Shown: piece after piece, positions 1-8,170 of the stretch | Numbering within the stretch: position 1 is the first letter of the stretch | Layout of the letters: each line of letters starts with the position of its first letter | Assembly: GCA_029058745.1 (NCBI GenBank) | Contig: JAIDXM010000078.1 | Coordinates: 1 to 44,576, forward strand | Origin: Muribaculaceae bacterium | GTDB taxonomy: Bacteria > Bacteroidota > Bacteroidia > Bacteroidales > Muribaculaceae | Direction of reading: 5' to 3' | DNA: 44,576 bases | Notes under the pieces: generated by a model | What the model was told of the DNA's origin: nothing | The model's input: only the letters and a program-made list of their open reading frames with translations | The model's database searches: none | Made by a program: the position numbers and the translations under genes

Positions 1-71
1 CTGAGAATCGAATATTTTGGATATTTCTCAGAAAATCTCTGTATTCAGTTCATCGTATTCTCTGGCAGCTT

Positions 72-113
72 AAAAAAAGGAGGGTGTGCCAAAAACTTAA
101 TTTTGACACACCC
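72..113 (-). terminator. Rho-independent terminator, minus strand
   Basis: Arms 82-94 and 101-113 pair with one mismatch around a 6-base loop. On the minus strand the stem is followed by a run of seven T (complement of A72-A78). It lies after the larger hairpin downstream of the tRNA gene, so it is a second stop for the tRNA transcript or the end of whatever lies left of the window. Confidence 0.7.
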
Positions 114-141
114 CCTTCTGTGTCGAATGAGTCAATTTATA

Positions 142-197
142 GCCCAAGACGTAAAAAAAGCCAGACCTTTGGGTCTGGCTTTTTTTACGTCTTGGGC
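142..197 (-). terminator. Long perfect hairpin just downstream of tRNA-Ser
   Basis: Arms 142-167 and 172-197 are a perfect 26-bp inverted repeat with a 4-base loop. The core (GC-rich stem flanked by A7 and T7) looks like a terminator usable in either direction. The outer 11 bp extend the stem up to the tRNA discriminator base, so the hairpin also lies where the 3' trailer must be trimmed. Confidence 0.75.
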
Positions 198-284
198 GGA
201 GTGACCGAGATTCGAACTCGGGAGCCGCTTTTGGCGACTACACGCTTTCCAGGCGTGCCTCTTCAGCCACTCGAGCATCACTCC
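197..284 (-). tRNA. tRNA-Ser (anticodon GGA)
   Basis: Read on the minus strand, a 7-bp acceptor stem GGAGTGA/TCACTCC encloses a D arm, an anticodon arm whose loop holds GGA, a long variable arm typical of class II serine tRNAs, and a T arm containing GTTCGAATC. The discriminator base is G at 197, as expected for serine. CCA is not encoded. It decodes UCC and UCU. The gene is isolated, with a promoter-like site upstream and two hairpins downstream. Confidence 0.95.
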
Positions 285-301
285 TCTGTTGTTTTACACC
301 G

Positions 302-331
302 CGAAGTTAATGCTTTTATTTCATTTGGCAA
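302..331 (-). promoter_or_regulatory. Probable promoter of tRNA-Ser
   Basis: On the minus strand TTG (331-329) is followed after 19 bases by TAACTTCG (309-302), one mismatch from the Bacteroidetes -7 consensus TAnnTTTG. The predicted start near 296 leaves a leader of about 12 bases before the mature tRNA end at 284. Confidence 0.5.
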
Positions 332-467
332 TAGCTTTACGCGATTTTTTTGTAATTTTGTGCAAAATTAATTGTCGTGTCAAGCCTAAATACTATCCTA
401 CCGGTCTGGCAAAACTCATGCCACCAAAAGATATATTTCTGTATCACATGACATTACCGAAAACAAA

Positions 468-1064
468 ATGAAACCGTTATCTATACTCATCCGCTTCGCC
501 CCTTCCTTGATGCTCTTCACAGCTGTCGCTTGTGGCGGTAGCGAGGCTAAAGAAATCTCTATCCTGCCCCCGGACTTCGCCGATGCAGGTGACGCCGGAC
601 AAGTGGATTACATGATGAAAAGCTCTACTCCGGATTCCGTAGCCAGATTCATTTGCAACGCCGCGCTGGGCAAAGTTGAAAACGCTCGTATCGACACCCT
701 CTCCATCGCCGCCGCTTATGCCTATGAAAACTACAACGACTCCGACCTAATCGTGTTCAGCCGGGAGTTCGACTCCTTCGCGGAAAACCTTCCCCTGAAT
801 GAGAAAATGAGGATATACTCGATGGCCGGAAATCTCGACCCACAAGGTCTCGGCTATGAACTCGGCCTCGATTACGTAAATCATATACGTGAAAACAGAA
901 TGAGCGTCGATGACATACGAAAGGAGCTGCTGGCTTTCAAGGAGGCTTGCGAAAACGACAGCGACATGTACAACCGTTTCATGAAAGGGTTCAGAACCGT
1001 ACTCAAGGTTGACCATGGCAAAGACCTCCCTGAGGATGTTTACAACGCTTTCATTAATCAATAA
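468..1064 (+). CDS. Uncharacterised lipoprotein, 198 aa
   Basis: I do not recognise this family. The first 22 residues form a signal peptide ending in a lipobox (TAVAC followed by GG), so it is probably a lipid-anchored envelope protein. The mature part is acidic and mostly helical in composition, with no Cys pairs, repeats or catalytic motif that I can name. Its ATG at 468 follows a 5' region with a -7-like site TAATTTTG at 353-360. No suitably spaced TTG lies upstream of that site. The gene ends 113 bases before the polyprenyl synthase gene, so co-transcription is possible but not shown. The strong signal peptide and codon use like its neighbours make it a real gene; its function is unknown. 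Confidence 0.8.
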   Translation: MKPLSILIRFAPSLMLFTAVACGGSEAKEISILPPDFADAGDAGQVDYMMKSSTPDSVARFICNAALGKVENARIDTLSIAAAYAYENYNDSDLIVFSREFDSFAENLPLNEKMRIYSMAGNLDPQGLGYELGLDYVNHIRENRMSVDDIRKELLAFKEACENDSDMYNRFMKGFRTVLKVDHGKDLPEDVYNAFINQ

Positions 1065-1177
1065 CCGCAAACCACATCATATAAATCTCCCCTACACATT
1101 CCTCAAATCCTCAGACTTCTATTAATTCGAAATTTCTACATATTGAAAACTTCAGTTTTTTTTAGAAAATAATTGAA

Positions 1178-2146
1178 ATGAAGACAATCGCAGAATACTC
1201 AGCTGACGTGGAAACCGTCCTGAGATCTATCCGGTTCCCCGGAAACTCGCTCGCGCCTCTCTACCAGCCTATCGAATATGCCCTTTCTGCAGGCGGAAAA
1301 CGCATTCGCCCTGTCCTTGTGCTCATGGGCGCCGACGCTTTCGGCAACCGCGCCCCTGAAGCCATGCAGGCGGCGATAGGTATTGAGACATTCCATAATT
1401 TCACCTTGCTCCATGACGATGTCATGGACAAATCCGACCTTCGCAGAGGACGGCCTACCGTGCATAAGAAATATGACGAAAACACGGCTATCCTTTCCGG
1501 CGACACCATGCTTACTCTCGCCACTCAATATGTGACCGATGTGGAAGGCAACATCCTGCGTCAGGTGCTCGACACTTTCAATGAGATGGCTATCGATGTC
1601 TATGAAGGACAACGTCTCGACATGGATTTCGAAACTGCCGAAAACATATCGCTTGAAAATTATCTTGAGATGATTACCGGCAAAACCGGGTCTCTTCTCG
1701 GCGCCGCCGTGAAAATCGGAGCTATTATCGGAGGGGCTTCAGAAGAAGACGCCAGACTGATGTATGAATTCGGGGTAATGACCGGACTCGCCTTCCAGAT
1801 ACAGGATGACTGGCTCGACACTTTCGGCGACTCCACGACTTTCGGCAAACCAATCGGCGGCGATATCCTGAACGGAAAAAAAACATACCTTTATGTGGCC
1901 GCCATGGAGGAAGGCGGACAATATGCCGACGCTCTGAAGGCCGCTTTCAACATGCCTGCCGGCGACATGAAAATCAAGGCAGTCACTCGTCTTTATGAAA
2001 AAAGCGGGGTTAACGAGAAATGCAGGAAAGCCGTGGGGCACTTCTCATCAAAAGCTATGAAGGCCCTAAACGCAACTTCCCTGGGCGACGAGCAGAAAGA
2101 AGCTTTCCGCAAACTCGCGGAAAAACTTGTAGGGCGTAAGAAATGA
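1178..2146 (+). CDS. Polyprenyl diphosphate synthase (trans-isoprenyl type)
   Basis: Condenses isopentenyl diphosphate with an allylic diphosphate to make a linear prenyl diphosphate for quinones or lipid carriers, in the cytoplasm. Both aspartate-rich motifs are present: DDVMD at residues 80-84, followed by the RRGRPT segment, and DDWLD at 210-214. GGKRIRP near 39-45 is the expected diphosphate-binding segment. The first motif is DDxxD, without the two-residue insertion of E. coli IspA. Phe75 lies five residues before it, and an aromatic residue there often limits product to C15-C20; that is inference. Length (322 aa) is normal. The stop overlaps the start of the TatD gene by four bases (ATGA), so translation is probably coupled. 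Product chain length cannot be settled from sequence. Confidence 0.93.
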   Translation: MKTIAEYSADVETVLRSIRFPGNSLAPLYQPIEYALSAGGKRIRPVLVLMGADAFGNRAPEAMQAAIGIETFHNFTLLHDDVMDKSDLRRGRPTVHKKYDENTAILSGDTMLTLATQYVTDVEGNILRQVLDTFNEMAIDVYEGQRLDMDFETAENISLENYLEMITGKTGSLLGAAVKIGAIIGGASEEDARLMYEFGVMTGLAFQIQDDWLDTFGDSTTFGKPIGGDILNGKKTYLYVAAMEEGGQYADALKAAFNMPAGDMKIKAVTRLYEKSGVNEKCRKAVGHFSSKAMKALNATSLGDEQKEAFRKLAEKLVGRKK

Positions 2147-2907
2147 CCGATACCCACACACACCCTTATCTTGAGGACTTCTCCGACGGGGGCGCAAACG
2201 CCGTAAGGCGGGCGCTCGCCGCCGGGGTTACACGCATGATCCTACCTAATGTCGATGCCGGCACTGTCAAACCTTTGAATGCCCTACACGAAAGATTCCC
2301 CGATTCAACGTTTATGGCTATGGGGCTACATCCGACTGAAGTGGCTGAAAACTGGCGCATCGTCATGGAGAATCTCGAAGCCGAACTCCACACCTCCGCT
2401 TATGTGGCCGTCGGGGAGGTGGGTATTGACCTTTATTGGGACAAATCTCACCGGGATGAACAGCTTGATGCGTTCTCCCACCAATTGACCCTCGCCCATT
2501 CCCTGTCTCTACCGGTTATCATTCATTGCAGGGAGGGACTCGATGAGGTCCTGGATTGCATCCGCGCAACCAAACCTGATGTCCCGTTGGTGTTCCACAG
2601 CTTCACCGGCTCACCCGACGACGTGAGAACAATCAGAAGCATATGCGACCCTATGTTCGGAATTAATGGTGTCGTAACCTTCAAGAATGCAAAAGACCTT
2701 CAGGCCGCTGTCCCCATGATTGGGACCGACAGGATTCTTCTTGAAACTGACGCCCCATATCTCGCTCCTGTACCTCACCGTGGCAAACGTAATGAGCCGG
2801 CTTTCATTTTCGAAACCTGCCGGAAAGTGGCGCAATTACTGGACATCTCTCCTCAAGAACTGGAACATGTCTCCGACTTAAACGCTAATGCAACATTCTC
2901 CCTATGA
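2143..2907 (+). CDS. TatD family metal-dependent hydrolase / DNase
   Basis: A TIM-barrel amidohydrolase-superfamily member. The family has 3'-5' exonuclease or related phosphodiesterase activity and is cytoplasmic. The metal-binding N-terminal HxH (His5, His7) is present. VGEVGID near residues 87-93 supplies the bridging Glu. IIHCRE and VFHSFTG supply further ligands, and ETDAPYLAP contains the conserved late Asp. Length (254 aa) is typical. It shares ATGA with the genes on both sides (2143-2146 and 2904-2907), so it sits in the middle of a translationally coupled trio with the prenyl synthase and the antiporter. The three functions have no obvious biochemical link. Confidence 0.93.
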   Translation: MTDTHTHPYLEDFSDGGANAVRRALAAGVTRMILPNVDAGTVKPLNALHERFPDSTFMAMGLHPTEVAENWRIVMENLEAELHTSAYVAVGEVGIDLYWDKSHRDEQLDAFSHQLTLAHSLSLPVIIHCREGLDEVLDCIRATKPDVPLVFHSFTGSPDDVRTIRSICDPMFGINGVVTFKNAKDLQAAVPMIGTDRILLETDAPYLAPVPHRGKRNEPAFIFETCRKVAQLLDISPQELEHVSDLNANATFSL

Positions 2908-4925
2908 CTCCACTCCTGTCTATCGTCACATTCCCTTTGCGACAACCGGTGACAATCTTCCTCCTGGTGCTAATGATTATCCTGGTATGCCCTATCGTGT
3001 TCCGACGGCTCAGGATTCCTCACATCGTCGGGCTGATTCTATCCGGAGTGGTGGTAGGTCCTTACGGATTCAACCTTCTTGAAAGAGACGCGAGCTTCGA
3101 GATTTTCGGACAGGTGGGCATCCTCTACCTCATGTTCCTGGCCGCTGTCGAAATCGACATGTTCCACCTCAGAAAAAACCTCAAAAAAGGAATCCTTTTC
3201 GGCCTTCTAACCTTTGCCATACCTTTGATTTTGGGTATTATCGGGTCGAGACTCGCTTTCGGGGCCAGATGGTCAACGTGCGTGCTGATTGCTTCAATGT
3301 ATGCCTCCCACACTCTCATATCATACCCTATTGTCAGCAAGTTCGGACTCCAGAACGCAAGGTCTGCCGTAGTGGCGGTATGCGCGACTATCGTGGCTGT
3401 CATGCTCGCGTTGCTCACTCTCGCCGGTGTCGTGGAAGTGGCAGATGGCGGTTTCCACATCGGGAAAATCCTGAGACTGTTCCTACTTATGGTCGTCTAT
3501 GCAATAGCTGTCGGGATGACTTTCAGATACGCCACAAAATACTTCTTCCGCACGTTCAGCGACCAGGTCAGCCAGTTCATTTATGTCCTGGCCATGGTAT
3601 TTATCGCATCCCTTCTCGCCCAGATTATCGGTCTCGAAGCAATCCTCGGAGCCTTCTACGCGGGTCTGGTGCTTAACAGGTTTATCCCGGCCAGATCCGG
3701 TCTGATGGGAAGAATCCAGTTTGTCGGAAACGCGATATTCATCCCCTATTTCCTGATTGGAGTCGGTATGCTGATAAACATTCACGTAATCTTCAAAAGC
3801 TGGAATGTGGGATGGGTTGCGCTCAACATGATTGCGGTGGCTATGGCTTCGAAATGGTTGGCGGCATACGCCGGAGCCAGAATGTTCAGATTCGGGAAAA
3901 ACGACCGCAACATAATGTTCGGTCTGACATCCGGAAAAGCCGCCGCGACTATTGCCGCGACTATGATCGGATTCCAGCACTCTCTCCTCACGGAAGACAT
4001 GATGAACGGCGCGGTGCTGATGATTCTCGCCTGTTGCGTCGTATCTACTGTCACCACTCAGGAAGCCACAAAACGCCTGCGTATCGAACGGACTGAAGAG
4101 GAACTTCTCGCCGAGGGGGAAAGAGTGCCCGGAGCATACGCCCGGCAACTCGTGGCTGTGGCCAACCCGGTCACGGCGGAAGGACTGATGCGTATGGCCC
4201 TCCTGATGCGCAACCGTCGAAACCAGAATTATGTCACGGCTCTTTTCGTCAGAAACTCCGACGACGCCCGAACCCTCGAAATGGGACGGACCGCCCTTAG
4301 ACAGGCGGTGGCCGCCGCTCAGGCTGTTGACATCGAGGTAAAGGATGTGGAACGCTATGACGTGAATGTCGTGGCAGGTGTCACCAACGAAGCGAAACAA
4401 GAAAAGGCAAGCGACATTATGATTGGCCTTCACAGGAAATCGAATGTCGTTGACACATTCTACGGCACTATGATTGAACAGCTCCTGCAAGCCACAAACA
4501 AGATGGTGTTTATGTCGCGATGCTTCATACCGGTTGACACCGTCAGCCGGCTCATGGTTGTTGTCCCCGACAAGGCTGAATATGAGACCGGATTCCAGAC
4601 ATGGGTCGAAAGAATCGGGAATCTCGCTTCTCAGCTTGCTTGCAAAGTTGTGTTCCTGGCATCCCGCTCCACTGCAGATTTCGTAAAGAATGTGCTGGAA
4701 GACGAGAATTTCGCAATAAGACATGAATACCGACAGACTGATGACTGGGATGACTTTATCGTGCAGACGGCCGACATCGGTGAGGAAGACCTCCTGACAA
4801 TAATCGCGGCAAGAAAAGGCTCAATTTCACATGGCCCTCAACTTGAGAACATGCCCGGTTTCCTGAGCCGGAATTTCGCCCGCCACAATCTTCTCGTTAT
4901 ATATCCCGAACAGTTTGGCGGCTGA
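2904..4925 (+). CDS. CPA2-type cation:proton antiporter with C-terminal USP-like region
   Basis: The first 400 residues or so hold a dozen hydrophobic segments of the Na+/H+ exchanger (CPA2) family, starting near residue 10. The hallmark early segment with PHIVGLILSGVVVGPYG is present. Residues from about 420 to 673 are soluble and resemble two universal-stress-protein-like repeats, a known architecture for Bacteroidetes antiporters and probably a regulatory nucleotide-sensing region. Location is the inner membrane. The expected role is monovalent cation or pH homeostasis; the ion cannot be assigned. It starts within the TatD stop codon. There is no RCK/TrkA domain, unlike the second antiporter encoded from 8106 downward. 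Confidence 0.88.
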   Translation: MTPLLSIVTFPLRQPVTIFLLVLMIILVCPIVFRRLRIPHIVGLILSGVVVGPYGFNLLERDASFEIFGQVGILYLMFLAAVEIDMFHLRKNLKKGILFGLLTFAIPLILGIIGSRLAFGARWSTCVLIASMYASHTLISYPIVSKFGLQNARSAVVAVCATIVAVMLALLTLAGVVEVADGGFHIGKILRLFLLMVVYAIAVGMTFRYATKYFFRTFSDQVSQFIYVLAMVFIASLLAQIIGLEAILGAFYAGLVLNRFIPARSGLMGRIQFVGNAIFIPYFLIGVGMLINIHVIFKSWNVGWVALNMIAVAMASKWLAAYAGARMFRFGKNDRNIMFGLTSGKAAATIAATMIGFQHSLLTEDMMNGAVLMILACCVVSTVTTQEATKRLRIERTEEELLAEGERVPGAYARQLVAVANPVTAEGLMRMALLMRNRRNQNYVTALFVRNSDDARTLEMGRTALRQAVAAAQAVDIEVKDVERYDVNVVAGVTNEAKQEKASDIMIGLHRKSNVVDTFYGTMIEQLLQATNKMVFMSRCFIPVDTVSRLMVVVPDKAEYETGFQTWVERIGNLASQLACKVVFLASRSTADFVKNVLEDENFAIRHEYRQTDDWDDFIVQTADIGEEDLLTIIAARKGSISHGPQLENMPGFLSRNFARHNLLVIYPEQFGG

Positions 4926-5004
4926 CCTCCTCTTCTTATACTACATACTATTATGTGAATATTAATTCATACCGAATAAATCTAACATTTTATAAAAACA
5001 ATCT

Positions 5005-5652
5005 ATGAATATGAAACATTCAAAGACAAAAGTCTTGCTGACATCCGCCGCTCTGTGCTGCTTATACCTGCACAACTCCTGCGGTAACTCTCGCAAAGAG
5101 TCCATTTCTGACAGCGATTCAATTGCTGTAATGGAAATGGTGGAGACTGTAGCCGCTTCCAGCGCGCCGGCTCATATCTCAAAAGACAGCATCGGCAAAA
5201 TATATATCGGAATGCCGATGCATGAGATTCAGGATTCCGTTCCCGCGCTCTATACACGTAAAGAGAACGGTGCAAGTCCGGATGCCGTGACCGTGACTTT
5301 TTCAAATGATAACGGTGAGCAATTTGTGGCATACGATTTCGGGGAGGGGAAAATTGATGTCCTTAACGTTATTGGCACGGATGTCTCTGTAATGTCTCCT
5401 CATGGAGACATCCGCATTGGGGACTCTTTCCGCAAGGTGCTTGAACTTCCCGGCGTGGAGTCAGAATGGTCCGGTTATGACGACAGCGGCACTTGGTATT
5501 GGACATGGAACGGACTATGGTTTGCCCCGGCTCAGGACAAACTGCCGTCAAAACTTTCCCAACTACTGTATCATTCTGACAAGGAACCGACTGCCGACGA
5601 TTTTTCCGATGAAGTCTCGATTGGATTCATTGGCACCGGACTTCCTTTCTGA
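5005..5652 (+). CDS. Uncharacterised lipoprotein, 215 aa
   Basis: I do not recognise this family. A short basic start, a hydrophobic stretch and the lipobox-like HNSC followed by GN (Cys at about residue 27) indicate a lipoprotein. Further on come an acidic linker, a segment around GKIYIGMPMHEIQDSVP that may be a BamE/SmpA-like helix-turn, and a glycine/tryptophan-rich middle (DSGTWYWTWNG). A second possible ATG lies two codons in, at 5011. It stands alone: 79 bases after the antiporter gene and converging on the second antiporter gene, with a large hairpin between. It is probably an envelope protein of unknown role. Confidence 0.75.
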   Translation: MNMKHSKTKVLLTSAALCCLYLHNSCGNSRKESISDSDSIAVMEMVETVAASSAPAHISKDSIGKIYIGMPMHEIQDSVPALYTRKENGASPDAVTVTFSNDNGEQFVAYDFGEGKIDVLNVIGTDVSVMSPHGDIRIGDSFRKVLELPGVESEWSGYDDSGTWYWTWNGLWFAPAQDKLPSKLSQLLYHSDKEPTADDFSDEVSIGFIGTGLPF

Positions 5653-5674
5653 ACCATACAGGAACCGTGTAATA

Positions 5675-5728
5675 CAGCCTGCCATCCGTGACAATCACCT
5701 CAACGTCATTATCACAGATGGCAGGCTG
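5675..5728. terminator. Large imperfect hairpin between convergent genes
   Basis: Arms 5675-5686 and 5717-5728 pair perfectly over 12 bp, and the stem continues inward as an imperfect 8-bp extension. There is no T tract on either side. Its position between two convergent stop codons suggests a bidirectional transcription end or an mRNA 3' end stabiliser. Confidence 0.55.
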
Positions 5729-5775
5729 GCAAATCATGAAAACCAATCACTGATGTATCAACCGCCCATACCCGC

Positions 5776-8106
5776 TCACTTCATGGCATCGATGCGCGAA
5801 GCATCACCTACAACCCATACTATATCCCCTTCCCTGAGCACTGTGGTAGAACCGGGCTGCTCGAATTCATCCTCCCCTCTCTGAACCTTGACTATCATGC
5901 TGTAATAGTCGCCATGGAGATTAGTCTGTCCGAGCGGCACATCGATAATCGGGGATGTCCCTGAAAGCTTGATGCTCCTTAGCTCTATATCAGGCTGTGT
6001 AACCGAGACTGACCTGAATGCCTTCTCCGCGCTCTCTATGTCATCATTGAGCTTCTTTATCTGCTCGTCAGTGCCTATCACGCCAAGCACATCGCCGGGG
6101 AATATACGGGACTCTACCGAAGGCAACGGCAAAAACATCTCACCCCTCTGGATACTTGACACACTAACCCCATAATCACTGCGCAATCCGGAATCCTTCA
6201 GCTTGTCGCCGACAAACGGACAATATGGACCGACCTCGATGAATGCCTGATGGAGGTCACTAACTATCCTGTTGTTAAGACCGAGACGTGTGTTCTCTCG
6301 TATATTCAGATTATTGATAAACTTCGCCTCCATCTTGCCATAGCCCGACAGCAACTCGGAAGATGCGAACACCAATATCAGGCCGAAACATACCAGCCCG
6401 GAAATCCACGCGACGACGGAATTATACGCTATTGTCATCAGATAGACTATAAACGACAACGCTATCAGATACCTGACTATTCGCATGGCCACAAGAGGGA
6501 CATCATAAAAGCTTGCCGAGGCATGAAGCTTCATCCTCTCATCCGGCTTTGTGGAGCTGAACGACAATGCAATCAGGAAAGGAGACATGGCAAGGAATGT
6601 GACAACAGTGGCGGCAAGGCGTCCCCAGCCATGAAGATAGCCGACACAGAATGGAAACAGGAATTGCTTCGACAGGAGGATTATGGCAAGCAGAATCACC
6701 GAATAAAGCAGGATACGCCAAACATAACGGCTCAGAATGTCGCGCCAAAGACGCTTTGTCGCGCTGACATCCGACACTTGTTTCGAATAGCGGTCTATCA
6801 GAAAATTCAACCGCGACGGAAGATGGCTCTCTGCAAAACGATAGGCCGGCTGCGACAGCTTCACGAAATATGGGGTGGTGAATATTGTTATAACCGACAC
6901 CGCCACTATTATCGGATAGAGACTCTCCTGAAGCACTCCGAGACTCATGCCAAGCGATGCGATGATAAATGAGAACTCTCCGATTTGTGTCAACGTGAAT
7001 CCACTCTCCACAGCCACCCGGAGTGTCTGGCCGGTGGCAAGCATCCCGAGTGTGCCGAAAAATATCATTCCTATCACAACTACGGCCGCAAGAAGGAGAA
7101 TCTCACTCCAATATGATGCAAGGACATTAGGGTCAACCATCATGCCCACCGATATGAAAAACACTGACCCGAACAGATCCTTGACCGGCTGCACCACCCT
7201 CTCCATCCTTTCCGCCGCCATAGTGCCGGCGAGTATCGAACCCATAACGAATGCCCCAAGCTCAAGTGAGAACCCGCACGCAACAGAGAAAATCGCCATC
7301 GAAAAACAAAGACCCATCGCCACTATCAGCAATGTCTCATCATTAAGGAACGTGCGGACCTTGGTCAGGAATGTCGGCAACAGATACACCCCCACCACAA
7401 ACCATATTATCAGGAAGAAAAGAAGCTTGCCTACAGAAAAGAGCAATTCCATCCCCTCCACCTTTCCCATCGCCAAAGAAGACAACAACACGAGCATCAG
7501 CACCGCAAACAAGTCTTCTATTATCAGGACAGCAAGCACAAGCGAGGCAAATTTCTTATGACGCATACCAAGGTCGTTCAATGTCTTCAATATTATGGTC
7601 GTGCTCGACATCGATATCATGCCTCCCAGGAAGATGCAGTTGATTGAATTCATATGCAACAGTTTCCCGACACCGAAACCAGCGAATGTCATCCCACATA
7701 TTATTATCAACGCTGTAATCACAGCCGATGAACCGGAATTCATTAGCTTCTTAAAACTGAATTCAAGTCCCAGGGTGAACATTAGGACTACTATCCCAAG
7801 GTCAGCCCAGAACTCGATATTCTCAAGATTGGTAATCGATGGCAGATAGACAAACTTGGGACTTGCGAGGAAGCCGGCAAGAATGTATCCAAGCACCACT
7901 GGCTGTCTGAGTTTTTTGAACAATAGCGTGACCACCGCCCCAAGAAGAAGAATCCATGCAAGATCTCCTATCAATCCGTTGGTGTGGTCCTCCTCTGATG
8001 CAGTGTCCTTCTCTCCATTGATTTCAGTATAGGTCTGCAATTCGAGTTGCGACACCGTCTCTTGGCTAATCGCGTCATTTTCCGATGATATTGGCAAATT
8101 CAGCAT
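5776..8106 (-). CDS. Kef/YbaL-like CPA2 antiporter with two RCK-C (TrkA-C) domains
   Basis: An inner-membrane monovalent cation:proton antiporter of 776 aa. A roughly 45-residue hydrophilic N-terminus precedes the CPA2 transport domain (about residues 48-430), which has KLRQPVVLGYILAGFLASP and the GLEFSFKKL segment. A second set of hydrophobic segments follows (about 460-590). The end of the protein has two TrkA-C-like ligand-sensing domains, near 615-690 and 700-776, each ending in a GDVLGVIG or GDIVWVVG type motif. The usual Rossmann TrkA-N domain of KefB/KefC is absent, so regulation by NAD(H) or glutathione adducts is not expected. It lies 64 bases downstream of the AI-2E family gene on the same strand and may be co-transcribed. 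Confidence 0.88.
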   Translation of the reverse strand: MLNLPISSENDAISQETVSQLELQTYTEINGEKDTASEEDHTNGLIGDLAWILLLGAVVTLLFKKLRQPVVLGYILAGFLASPKFVYLPSITNLENIEFWADLGIVVLMFTLGLEFSFKKLMNSGSSAVITALIIICGMTFAGFGVGKLLHMNSINCIFLGGMISMSSTTIILKTLNDLGMRHKKFASLVLAVLIIEDLFAVLMLVLLSSLAMGKVEGMELLFSVGKLLFFLIIWFVVGVYLLPTFLTKVRTFLNDETLLIVAMGLCFSMAIFSVACGFSLELGAFVMGSILAGTMAAERMERVVQPVKDLFGSVFFISVGMMVDPNVLASYWSEILLLAAVVVIGMIFFGTLGMLATGQTLRVAVESGFTLTQIGEFSFIIASLGMSLGVLQESLYPIIVAVSVITIFTTPYFVKLSQPAYRFAESHLPSRLNFLIDRYSKQVSDVSATKRLWRDILSRYVWRILLYSVILLAIILLSKQFLFPFCVGYLHGWGRLAATVVTFLAMSPFLIALSFSSTKPDERMKLHASASFYDVPLVAMRIVRYLIALSFIVYLMTIAYNSVVAWISGLVCFGLILVFASSELLSGYGKMEAKFINNLNIRENTRLGLNNRIVSDLHQAFIEVGPYCPFVGDKLKDSGLRSDYGVSVSSIQRGEMFLPLPSVESRIFPGDVLGVIGTDEQIKKLNDDIESAEKAFRSVSVTQPDIELRSIKLSGTSPIIDVPLGQTNLHGDYYSMIVKVQRGEDEFEQPGSTTVLREGDIVWVVGDASRIDAMK

Positions 8107-8170
8107 ATATGTATATTACAGAAGTTAGATTGGGTTAAAGATTTATTAAAATTCATTAGCAAATATGCAT

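Noticed and set aside
1..31. Inverted repeat at the window edge (CTGAGAA...TTCTCAG)
   Set aside because: The stem is short and AT-rich, and the sequence to its left is missing, so it cannot be told from chance or from the end of another feature.
84..371. 95-aa open frame across the tRNA-Ser region
   Set aside because: It runs through the hairpins and antisense to the tRNA gene, with no signal or conserved pattern.
3483..4724. 413-aa open frame on the minus strand inside the first antiporter gene
   Set aside because: It is a mirror of the plus-strand coding frame; its translation is His/Ser-rich low-quality sequence and the plus-strand protein has clear family motifs.
6250..7561. Two long plus-strand open frames (240 and 204 aa) inside the second antiporter gene
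   Set aside because: Both are antisense to a clear membrane protein with normal family features and show no motif of their own.
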